Of a stretch of 64,000 bases of DNA, positions 1-7,337 are shown one piece after another. The position numbers and the translations under genes were made by a program. The stretch spans positions 124,001 to 188,000 of the forward strand of contig NZ_JAPJIV010000006.1 in assembly GCF_026241895.1 (NCBI RefSeq), in the 5' to 3' direction. The stretch's first letter is position 1. Every line of letters begins with the position of its first letter. This stretch comes from Pseudomonas sp. RIT-562. GTDB taxonomy: Bacteria > Pseudomonadota > Gammaproteobacteria > Pseudomonadales > Pseudomonadaceae. The notes below the pieces were generated by a model. The model was not told where the DNA came from. It did no database searches and worked only from the letters and a program-made list of their open reading frames with translations.

Positions 1-77
1 CCGCGCTGGGCGAATTCCCGGTCAATCTTTTTATTCAATTTTCTACCCAAGCTTGAGTTCAGTTCAGGAGCATAGCG

Positions 78-410
78 ATGAGTACCGACGATAAACGCGT
101 TCGCGAATTTGCCTATCAGATCTGGGAATCGGAAGGAAAACCCGAGGGTCAGGAAGCCCGGCATTGGGAAATGGCGCGCAAACTGGCAGAAGCTGAAGCA
201 CTGGCTCCCAGCAAGTCGTCCAAGGCTGCTGGAAGTAAAGGTGCCGCTGCCAAGCCGGCTGCCAAGCCCAACGGCAAGCTTGAAGAAAAACCCGCTGCCA
301 AGCCCAAGGCCGCTACCAAGGCCAAGCCTGCAGCCGCCTCCTCGGTCATTCCGCCAGGTGAGAAAGCGCCCGAGAAAAAACCGCGAGCGAGCAAAAAGCC
401 TGCGGTCTGA
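78..410 (+). CDS. DUF2934-type protein with Lys/Ala/Pro-rich tail
   Basis: A small protein of 110 residues. The N-terminal 40 residues (RVREFAYQIWESEGKPEGQE then HWEMA) match the short DUF2934 motif, which is found mainly in proteobacteria and has no assigned function. The rest is a low-complexity basic tail built on AAKP-like repeats, reminiscent of histone H1-like or AlgP-type tails, so nucleic-acid binding is possible but only inferred. The ATG at 78 follows CAGGAG at 64-69, a good ribosome-binding site. It lies directly upstream of glgX on the same strand with a 114-base gap holding a hairpin, so it is probably transcribed separately. No signal peptide or membrane segment is seen. Confidence 0.8.
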   Translation: MSTDDKRVREFAYQIWESEGKPEGQEARHWEMARKLAEAEALAPSKSSKAAGSKGAAAKPAAKPNGKLEEKPAAKPKAATKAKPAAASSVIPPGEKAPEKKPRASKKPAV

Positions 411-437
411 CGCCTGATTCTTTGATCTGACTGGATT

Positions 438-459
438 CATGGCGAGCTTGCTCGCCATG
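438..459. terminator. Hairpin between DUF2934 gene and glgX
   Basis: CATGGCGAGC-TT-GCTCGCCATG is a perfect 10-bp stem with a two-base loop. No T-run follows, so it may be a short REP-like palindrome or a weak terminator rather than a classical intrinsic terminator. Confidence 0.45.
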
Positions 460-524
460 TCGGGGTCGTTCGCCCTGAAAAAACATTAGCCACACCGTAC
501 TCGACCCCATTTGCAGGAGCACTT

Positions 525-2684
525 ATGAGCAGTCCAAAAAACCCCGCGACCGAACCTCACGCCGAGGCCTCGCGAATTCGTGAAGGCCTGCCCTTCCCGC
601 TCGGTGCCACCTGGGACGGCCTGGGCGTCAACTTCGCGCTGTTTTCCGCCAACGCCACCAAGGTTGAATTGTGCATCTTCGATGACTCGGGCGAGGTTGA
701 ACTCGAACGCATCGAATTGCCTGAATACACTGACGAGATCTACCACGGCTACCTGCCCGACGCCCACCCGGGGCTGATCTACGGCTATCGGGTATACGGT
801 GCGTACGACCCGGCCAACGGTCACCGCTTCAACCACAACAAACTGCTGATCGACCCCTACGCCAAGCAACTGGTGGGCGAGTTGAAATGGTCCGAGGCCC
901 TGTTCGGCTACACCATCGGCCACCCCGACGCCGACCTCAGCTTCGACGAACGCGACAGCGCGCCCTTCGTACCCAAGTGCAAGGTCATCGACCCGGCACA
1001 CACCTGGGGCCACGACCAGCGCGTCAGCGTGCCGTGGGACAAGACGATCATCTATGAAACCCACGTGCGCGGCATCAGCATGCGTCACCCTTCGGTGCCG
1101 GAAAACGTGCGCGGCACCTTTGCCGGGCTGATGGTCGACGACGTGCTGGAACATATCCGCAAACTGGGCGTGTCCTCGGTCGAACTGCTGCCGATCCACG
1201 CCTTCGTCAACGATCAGCACCTGCTGCACAAGGGCATGACCAACTACTGGGGCTACAACAGCATCGCGTTCTTCGCCCCGGACCCGCGTTACCTGGCCAG
1301 CGGCAAGATCGCCGAGTTCAAGGAGATGGTCGCGCACCTGCACGAAGCCAATCTCGAAGTGATTCTGGACGTGGTCTACAACCACACCGCCGAGGGCAAC
1401 GAGCAAGGCCCGACCCTGTCCATGCGCGGCATCGACAACGCGTCTTACTACCGCCTGATGCCCGATGACAAGCGCTACTACATCAACGACTCCGGCACGG
1501 GTAACACCCTGGACCTGAGCCATCCGTGCGTATTGCAGATGGTCACCGACTCCTTGCGTTACTGGGCCACGGAAATGCACGTGGACGGTTTCCGCTTCGA
1601 CCTGGCGACCATCCTCGGGCGCTACCACGACGGTTTTGACGAGCGCCACAGCTTCCTCGTTGCCTGCCGCCAGGACCCGGTCTTGCGCCAGGTCAAAATG
1701 ATCGCCGAGCCATGGGATTGCGGCCCCGGCGGATACCAGGTCGGGGGCTTCCCGCCGGGCTGGGTCGAGTGGAACGACAAGTTCCGCGACACCGTGCGCG
1801 CGTTCTGGAAAGGCGACGACGGCCAACTGGCGGACTTCGCCAGCCGCATGACCGCGTCCGGCGAAATGTTCAACCAGCGCGGCAGACGCCCTTACTCGTC
1901 AGTGAACTTCATCACTGCCCACGACGGTTTCACCCTCAATGACCTGGTGTCGTACAACGACAAGCACAACGAGGCCAACGACGAAAACAATCAGGACGGC
2001 AGCAACAACAACCTGTCCTGGAACCATGGCGTCGAGGGCCCCACCGACGACCCGGAAATCAACGAGCTGCGCCAGCGGCAGATGCGCAACTTCTTCGCCA
2101 CCTTGCTCCTGTCCCAGGGCACGCCGATGCTGGTCGCCGGTGATGAATTCGCCCGCACCCAGGACGGCAATAACAACGCCTATTGCCAGGACAGCGAGAT
2201 TGGCTGGGTCAACTGGGACCTGAGCGAAGATGGCAAGGCGCTGCTCAAGTTTGTCAAGCGCTTGATCAAGCTGCGCCTGGCTTACCCGATCCTGCGTCGC
2301 GGGCGCTTCCTGGTCGGCAACTACAACGAGGACCTGGGCGTCAAGGATGTGACCTGGCTGGCCCCGGACGGCAGCGAGATGTCCATCGAGCAATGGGAAG
2401 ATGCCCACGGTCGCTGCCTCGGCATGCTGATGGACGGGCGCGCCCAGGAAACCGGGATTCGCCGCAAGGGTGCAGACGCGACCCTGCTGCTGGTGGTCAA
2501 TGCGCACCACGACATCGTTAACTTCACCTTGCCGGAAGTACCGGAAGGCGTGTTCTGGACATGCATGGTCGACACCAACCAACCGTCGATCCGCGGCCAG
2601 GAACGCTTCGAGTTCGGCCACGAGTATTCGGTGACCGGTCGCTCCCTGTTGCTGTTCGAACTGCAACGTGAGGAAGACGAGTGA
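525..2684 (+). CDS. glgX: Glycogen debranching enzyme GlgX
   Basis: GlgX is a GH13 isoamylase-type enzyme that hydrolyses alpha-1,6 branches of glycogen-like glucan in the cytoplasm. The 719-residue length is typical. An N-terminal CBM48/isoamylase domain (about residues 20-150) precedes the GH13 barrel. The catalytic set is visible: the nucleophile Asp at about 359 in GFRFDLA, the acid Glu at about 395 in IAEPWD, and the transition-state Asp at about 467 in TAHDGF; the region I motif DVVYNHTAEGN is also present. The ATG at 525 follows GCAGGAGCACTT, a good ribosome-binding site. The next gene starts one base after its stop, so the two are probably translationally coupled. It complements the GlgE-route genes encoded on the opposite strand at 11-19 kb. 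Confidence 0.97.
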   Translation: MSSPKNPATEPHAEASRIREGLPFPLGATWDGLGVNFALFSANATKVELCIFDDSGEVELERIELPEYTDEIYHGYLPDAHPGLIYGYRVYGAYDPANGHRFNHNKLLIDPYAKQLVGELKWSEALFGYTIGHPDADLSFDERDSAPFVPKCKVIDPAHTWGHDQRVSVPWDKTIIYETHVRGISMRHPSVPENVRGTFAGLMVDDVLEHIRKLGVSSVELLPIHAFVNDQHLLHKGMTNYWGYNSIAFFAPDPRYLASGKIAEFKEMVAHLHEANLEVILDVVYNHTAEGNEQGPTLSMRGIDNASYYRLMPDDKRYYINDSGTGNTLDLSHPCVLQMVTDSLRYWATEMHVDGFRFDLATILGRYHDGFDERHSFLVACRQDPVLRQVKMIAEPWDCGPGGYQVGGFPPGWVEWNDKFRDTVRAFWKGDDGQLADFASRMTASGEMFNQRGRRPYSSVNFITAHDGFTLNDLVSYNDKHNEANDENNQDGSNNNLSWNHGVEGPTDDPEINELRQRQMRNFFATLLLSQGTPMLVAGDEFARTQDGNNNAYCQDSEIGWVNWDLSEDGKALLKFVKRLIKLRLAYPILRRGRFLVGNYNEDLGVKDVTWLAPDGSEMSIEQWEDAHGRCLGMLMDGRAQETGIRRKGADATLLLVVNAHHDIVNFTLPEVPEGVFWTCMVDTNQPSIRGQERFEFGHEYSVTGRSLLLFELQREEDE

Positions 2685-2685
2685 G

Positions 2686-3678
2686 ATGGAGCTCAAGACG
2701 TATCTTGATCGCCAGTCGACGGATTACGACAGCACCCAGGCACTAGGACAGTGCCTGCGGCAACTGGTGGAGGCAGGTCTGGATCGACTGCCGCTGCCGG
2801 GCCAGGGCCACACGCTGGAGCGTTTCCAGCGCTTGGCCGAGGTCGGTGGGCAGGATCTGCGGTTGTGCAAATTGTATGAGGGGCACACGGACGCGCTGGC
2901 CATTTTCCAGCAACTCGGTGCATCCGCCCCGCCACCAGGCAGTACCTGGGGAATGTGGGCAGCCGAACCACCGAATGCACGGGTTCGGGTGACTTCCTCG
3001 GGACAGGCTGTGGTGCTGCATGGACGCAAGGCCTGGTGCTCGGGCGCAGGCGTATTGAGTCATGGATTGCTCACCGCTTGGGATGAGCAGGACCGCCAGC
3101 AACTGGTGGCAGTGGCCCTTGATCAACCCGGTGTTACGGTGACTGATCAGGGTTGGCAAGCGGTGGGGATGGGCGCAACCGGCAGTGTCGAAATTTTGTT
3201 CGACAACGCCCGGGGTCTTGCCATTGGTAACCCCGGCGACTACCTGCAACGACCTGGATTCTGGCAAGGCGGGATCGGCATTGCCGCCTGCTGGTACGGC
3301 GCCGCCTGCAGCATTGCCGAGCGCTTGCGCGAACACTGTGCACATCGCGAAGAACCCCACGCACTTGCCCATCTGGGCGCCGTCGACAGTGCCCTGCAAG
3401 GCGCTGCCGCCGTCTTGCGCGCCAGCGCACAGGCGATCGATGCGGCGCCGCTGGATAGCGCTGAACTGCTGGCCCGACGCGCTCGCGCCGTGGTTGAAAA
3501 CGCCGCCGAGCAAGTCATTCATCATGTTGGTCGCGCCTTGGGCGCCGGCCCTTATTGCAAGGATCGACAGTTCGCGCAACTGAGCGCCGACCTGCCGGTT
3601 TTTCTGCGCCAGAGTCACGCCGAGCGCGATCTCGCGGACTTGGGGCAACTTATTAGTGAAGGGACATGGACGTTATGA
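2686..3678 (+). CDS. Acyl-CoA dehydrogenase-like protein
   Basis: A protein of 330 residues with the general sequence character of the acyl-CoA dehydrogenase fold, for example the middle-domain stretch GWQAVGMGATGSVEILFDNA and a helical C-terminal part with HHVGRALGAGPYC. It is about 50 residues shorter than ordinary acyl-CoA dehydrogenases and I cannot place the usual catalytic Glu, so it may act on an unusual substrate or not be a true dehydrogenase. The ATG at 2686 is preferred over an upstream in-frame codon at 2668 because it lies immediately after the glgX stop and the GAGG/GGAAG bases before it can serve as ribosome-binding site. It forms a tight run with a PIG-L deacetylase and a NodS-like methyltransferase. 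I recall this trio in other Pseudomonas and rhizobial genomes, usually with a glycosyltransferase that is absent here. Confidence 0.75.
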   Translation: MELKTYLDRQSTDYDSTQALGQCLRQLVEAGLDRLPLPGQGHTLERFQRLAEVGGQDLRLCKLYEGHTDALAIFQQLGASAPPPGSTWGMWAAEPPNARVRVTSSGQAVVLHGRKAWCSGAGVLSHGLLTAWDEQDRQQLVAVALDQPGVTVTDQGWQAVGMGATGSVEILFDNARGLAIGNPGDYLQRPGFWQGGIGIAACWYGAACSIAERLREHCAHREEPHALAHLGAVDSALQGAAAVLRASAQAIDAAPLDSAELLARRARAVVENAAEQVIHHVGRALGAGPYCKDRQFAQLSADLPVFLRQSHAERDLADLGQLISEGTWTL

Positions 3679-4433
3679 AAACCAATCCGATTGTCGGCCA
3701 GGGCACGTCGCTGTATCAGTGGCAAGCCTCCAGCCAACTGGCGCAGATGCCAGCGATCGACATTCTGCAACTGGTGCCGGAAGGCTCGCGCGCGGTGATC
3801 ATCGCGCCGCACCCGGACGATGAGATTCTCGGCTGCGGCGGTTTCCTGCAGATCCTGGCGCAAGCGGGCCGGGACCTGCAGCTAATCTCGGTGACCGATG
3901 GCAGCGCCAGTCATCCGGGTTCGCAGCGCTGGCCCGTGGAGCGGTTGAGCACGGTGCGGCCCCAGGAATCGGTGGAAGCGCTGCGTCGCCTCGGCTTGCC
4001 TTTGCATAGTCTGAGATGGCTGCGCGGTGGTTTTGCCGACAGCCAGGTGGCTGCCCGGGAAGCCGAACTGAGTGATTTTATCGAACGTCACCTGCGCGCC
4101 AGTGATGTGGTGTTCACCACCTGGCGCGAAGACGGGCACTGCGATCACGAGGCCGTGGGGCGTGCCAGTGCCGAAGCGGCGCAACGGGTCGGGGCGACGT
4201 TGCACGAGCTGCCGGTGTGGACCTGGCATTGGGCAACGCCCGAGGACCACAGTGTGCCCTGGCACCGGGCGCGCAAGATCCTGTTGGCGCCGTCGTTGAT
4301 CGCCCGTAAGCGCCACGCGATCCACGCTTTTGCCAGTCAGCTCGAAGGTGACCCGCAGATCGGGTTGCCGCCGGTGCTGGCGCCTTTCGTGCTGGAGCGT
4401 CTTCTGCAACCCTTTGAAGTGGTGTTCGTATGA
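3675..4433 (+). CDS. PIG-L/LmbE family deacetylase, intact motif
   Basis: The protein has 252 residues. PIG-L family enzymes are zinc hydrolases that usually remove N-acetyl groups from sugars (MshB, PIG-L) or act on related amides. The signature PHPDDE lies at residues 45-50: His46 and Asp49 are the expected zinc ligands and Asp48 the expected catalytic base. A second motif, DGHCDHEAVG, supplies the third ligand. The start at 3675 is chosen because GAAGGG lies about 11 bases upstream; an ATG at 3666 leaves only about two bases after that site. The start overlaps the preceding stop, and the stop overlaps the next ATG (ATGA at 4430), so translation of the three genes is coupled. Its substrate is unknown; the operon suggests a small glycan or amino-sugar conjugate. 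Confidence 0.87.
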   Translation: MKTNPIVGQGTSLYQWQASSQLAQMPAIDILQLVPEGSRAVIIAPHPDDEILGCGGFLQILAQAGRDLQLISVTDGSASHPGSQRWPVERLSTVRPQESVEALRRLGLPLHSLRWLRGGFADSQVAAREAELSDFIERHLRASDVVFTTWREDGHCDHEAVGRASAEAAQRVGATLHELPVWTWHWATPEDHSVPWHRARKILLAPSLIARKRHAIHAFASQLEGDPQIGLPPVLAPFVLERLLQPFEVVFV

Positions 4434-5029
4434 GTGTCGAGGATCGCTATTTCGACGGTTTGTTTGCCAGCAGTGACGACCCCTGGGCCTTCCGTCAGCG
4501 CTGGTACGAGCAACGCAAACGGGCCATTACCCTGGCGGCCCTGCCCCGACCGCGTTATCGCGCCATTTTCGAACCGGGCTGCGCCAATGGCGAACTCAGT
4601 GCCGACCTCGCCACCCGCTGTGATCGCCTGCTGTGTTGCGACACCGCCAGTGCCGCAGTCGCGCTGGCACGCACGCGTTTAAGCCCGTTTAATCACGCTG
4701 AAGTGCGCCAGGCACGGTTGCCTGAGCAGTGGCCAAGTGAGCAGTTCGACCTGATCGTGATCAGCGAGATTGGCTACTACCTTGATGCCGAAGACCTCAA
4801 GCGTGTGATCGAGCACGCCTCGCGGTCCCTCACAGCCGACGGCCAGCTGCTGGCATGCCACTGGCGCCCGCCTATCGACGGCTGCCCGCTGAACGCCCGC
4901 CAAGTGCATGACCTTCTGCACGACCACCTGGGTCTACCGCGGCTGGTGTTGCATCAGGAAGCCGACTTTCTGCTCGAACTCTGGAGCCGCGAACCACGCT
5001 CAGTCGCTGCCTTGGAAGGCCTGCGATAA
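4430..5029 (+). CDS. NodS-like SAM-dependent methyltransferase
   Basis: A class I methyltransferase of 199 residues. The SAM-binding glycine motif is FEPGCANGELS at about residues 47-57, followed by an acidic residue after strand 2 (LLCCD) and the post-motif DLIVISEIGYYL. The overall layout resembles NodS, the N-methyltransferase that modifies chitooligosaccharide Nod factors after deacetylation. Sitting beside a PIG-L deacetylase, it would fit an N-deacetylation then N-methylation pair, but that is inference. The start overlaps the upstream stop by four bases (ATGA). The C-terminal 30 residues carry no motif I recognise. Confidence 0.83.
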   Translation: MSVEDRYFDGLFASSDDPWAFRQRWYEQRKRAITLAALPRPRYRAIFEPGCANGELSADLATRCDRLLCCDTASAAVALARTRLSPFNHAEVRQARLPEQWPSEQFDLIVISEIGYYLDAEDLKRVIEHASRSLTADGQLLACHWRPPIDGCPLNARQVHDLLHDHLGLPRLVLHQEADFLLELWSREPRSVAALEGLR

Positions 5030-5169
5030 AAAAAACGTACCAGATAGAACATCTACGCGACGAATCACAATACTTGAGCAATACTCCTTGCGCGGCAATC
5101 CATGGTCTGGAGCGTGCGCACCTAGGCTCATACCCGCAAGCTTATTTGTTGGAACAAGGACGTAGCCCG

Positions 5170-5928
5170 ATGAAATCCAATTCCCTTAGCGAAAGCAGCC
5201 TGCCGGCGCAGATCTGGAACAGTGCGGCGCAACTGGACAACATCCCCGTCATCAACACCGAGACCCTGGTTCCTCCAGGCGCGCGCGCGGTAGTGATTTC
5301 GCCCCATCCTGGCGATGAAGTCATGATGTGTGGCGGCTTGCTGCAACTGCTCAGTGCCCTGGGTCACCCGCTGCAATTAATTTCGATGACCGACGGCAGC
5401 GCCAGCTATCCGGGCTCGCAACAATGGTCCGAGAAGCGCCTCAGCGTGTTCCGCTCCCAGGAAAGCGTCGAGGCCCTGCGCCGCCTGGGCATGCCGATGC
5501 ACAGTCTGAAATGGATTCGTGGCGGCTTTACCGACAACGCCCTGACAGAACATGAAGCCCAGTTGAGCGAGTTCATCGCCCGCTATCTGCGCCCTGGCGA
5601 CGTGGTGTTCAGCACCTGGAGCGAAGACCGTCACCTGGATCACGATGCCGTTGGCCGAGCGGCGGCCAAGGCGGCGAAGATGGTCGGCGCAGCCTTTAAT
5701 GAAGTACCGATCCGCGCCTGGCACCGGCCGATTCGTGACCGCGAACAAATCCCCTGGCACCGTGCACGCAAAGTTCGACTCGACACCTGGACCGTCGCGC
5801 GTAAAAGCCATGCGACCCATGCCTACGCCAGCCAGCTCGACGGCGAACCCGCCCTGGGCCTCGCGCCGCTTCTGCCTAGGGTTCTGTTGGAGAGGATGCG
5901 CCTACCCTATGAAATCGTGTTCGTCTGA
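5170..5928 (+). CDS. PIG-L/LmbE family paralogue with altered active site
   Basis: This 252-residue protein has exactly the length of the PIG-L protein at 3675-4433 and aligns with it end to end without visible gaps around the motifs, so the two are paralogues. Its signature reads PHPGDE at residues 45-50: zinc ligands His46 and Asp49 remain, but the expected general-base Asp48 is Gly (codon GGC). The second motif is retained as DRHLDHDAVG. It may therefore be catalytically dead, use another base, or act as a binding protein. The ATG at 5170 is preferred to upstream in-frame codons because AAGGA lies at 5157-5161. A 140-base gap separates it from the methyltransferase gene, so it may have its own promoter. 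Confidence 0.85.
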   Translation: MKSNSLSESSLPAQIWNSAAQLDNIPVINTETLVPPGARAVVISPHPGDEVMMCGGLLQLLSALGHPLQLISMTDGSASYPGSQQWSEKRLSVFRSQESVEALRRLGMPMHSLKWIRGGFTDNALTEHEAQLSEFIARYLRPGDVVFSTWSEDRHLDHDAVGRAAAKAAKMVGAAFNEVPIRAWHRPIRDREQIPWHRARKVRLDTWTVARKSHATHAYASQLDGEPALGLAPLLPRVLLERMRLPYEIVFV

Positions 5929-5975
5929 CTCCGCATAACGCCTCAGATGGTTATATTTTCGGCGTAAAGACCACG

Positions 5976-6350
5976 GGGCCGCTTCGCGCCCCAACGCAGG
6001 CTTCGCCAGCTGCTACAAAAAACCGCGCCGACCTTGTAGCAGCTGCCGAAGGCTGCGTTCGCCTGCGTAGCAGCCGCTATTCCAGGCGATTGGATTTCTG
6101 TCTTGAGAATCCTGGGGCCGCTTCGCGACCCAACGCAGGCTTCGCCAGCTGCTACAACAAACCGCGCCGACCTTGTAGCAGCTGCCGAAGGCTGCGTTCG
6201 CCTGCGTAGCAGGCGCTATTCCAGACGATTGGATTTCTGTCTTGAGAATCCGGGGGCCGCTTCGCGACCCAACGCAGGCTTCGCCAGCTGCTACAAAAAA
6301 CCGCGCCGACCTTGTAGCAGCTGCCGAAGGCTGCGTTCGCCTGCGCAAAT
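5976..6350. repeat. Three tandem 139-bp units of REP-type palindromes
   Basis: The word GCTTCGCG recurs at 5981, 6120 and 6259, giving an exact 139-bp period with near-identical copies. Each unit holds an inverted pair, AACGCAGGCTTCGCCAGCTGC with its complement, around a short spacer (CCGCGCCGACC), followed by a linker containing GATTGGATTTCTGTCTTGAGAATCC. The third unit is cut short at about 6350. This explains the 498-base gap between the PIG-L paralogue and the next gene. The arrangement is that of a BIME-like REP array. No RAYT transposase is in the window. Confidence 0.92.
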
Positions 6351-6426
6351 GCGGCGTGCGTGATCCTTGGAACTGCGCACGCGCATATCAGTCGCATACA
6401 TAAGGAACCGCCTACCAGGAGCAAAC

Positions 6427-7227
6427 GTGACCAGTGATCCAACGCGGCAGGCACTTGAAGACGTGCCGCTGAATACACCACCGGCCATCCATCGCCTCAG
6501 AGTCCTGACGGTCAATACCCACAAGGGTTTTACCGCGCTCAACCGGCGTTTCATTCTTCCCGAATTGCGCGAGGCGGTGCGCAGCACCTCGGCGGACCTG
6601 GTGTTTCTCCAGGAGGTCGTCGGTGAACACGAGCGCCATTCCTCGCGCCTGAACAACTGGCCGCAAGTCTCGCAGTACGAATTCCTGGCCGACAGCATGT
6701 GGAGCGATTTCGCCTACGGACGCAACGCCGTCTACCCTGATGGCCACCACGGCAACGCCCTGCTATCCAAATACCCGATCCGCGAATATCGCAACCTCGA
6801 CGTGTCGATCACCGGTCCCGAGCGCCGTGGCTTATTGCATTGCGTGCTAGATGTACCGGGGCATGCCGAAGTCCATGCAATCTGCGTGCACCTGAGCCTG
6901 CTGGAAAGTCATCGCCAGCTACAGCTCCAACTGCTGTGCCAACTGCTCGAGTCCCTGCCCGACGATGCTCCAGTCATCATCGCCGGAGATTTCAACGACT
7001 GGCAACTGCAAGGCAATGCCGCCCTCGCCCGGCGCGATTATCTGCATGAAGCCTTCGAACGCCATCACGGCCGCCCGGCGAAAACCTATCCGGCGCGGTT
7101 TCCCCTATTGCGCCTGGACCGCATTTACCTGCGCAATGCCAGCAGCCATGACCCGCGGATACTGGGGCACAAGCCCTGGACGCACCTCTCGGACCACTTG
7201 CCATTGGCAGTGGAAGTGCACCTGTAA
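6427..7227 (+). CDS. Endonuclease/exonuclease/phosphatase family protein
   Basis: A metal-dependent phosphoesterase of the EEP (DNase I-like) superfamily with 266 residues. Family motifs are visible in order: LTVNTHKG near the N-terminus, VFLQEVV (metal-binding Glu), IIAGDFNDW (Asp and Asn) and [10 protein letters not shown] at the C-terminus (Asp-His pair). It resembles E. coli YbhP, which neighbours the cardiolipin synthase clsB; no cls gene is present here. The GTG start at 6427 is preferred because CCAGGAG lies seven bases upstream, while the more upstream TTG at 6367 has no ribosome-binding site and abuts the repeat array. The substrate (nucleic acid, phosphoinositide-like lipid or other) is unknown. 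Confidence 0.85.
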   Translation: MTSDPTRQALEDVPLNTPPAIHRLRVLTVNTHKGFTALNRRFILPELREAVRSTSADLVFLQEVVGEHERHSSRLNNWPQVSQYEFLADSMWSDFAYGRNAVYPDGHHGNALLSKYPIREYRNLDVSITGPERRGLLHCVLDVPGHAEVHAICVHLSLLESHRQLQLQLLCQLLESLPDDAPVIIAGDFNDWQLQGNAALARRDYLHEAFERHHGRPAKTYPARFPLLRLDRIYLRNASSHDPRILGHKPWTHLSDHLPLAVEVHL

Positions 7228-7294
7228 GCGCTAAACAAATCGAATACACCTGTCAATTGTGACAGTGGTTTGCGCGTAATTCTCTTGATACTGT

Positions 7295-7326
7295 GGTGTT
7301 TAAAGCGCTGGACGCCTTTAAACACC
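7295..7326 (+). promoter_or_regulatory. 5'-leader stem-loop next to autotransporter ribosome-binding site
   Basis: GGTGTTTAAAG at 7295-7305 and CTTTAAACACC at 7316-7326 form a perfect 11-bp stem with a 10-base loop. It ends one base before the TGGAG ribosome-binding site at 7327-7331. It may be an mRNA structure tuning translation or a DNA operator. Confidence 0.55.
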
Positions 7327-7337
7327 TGGAGAAATGC

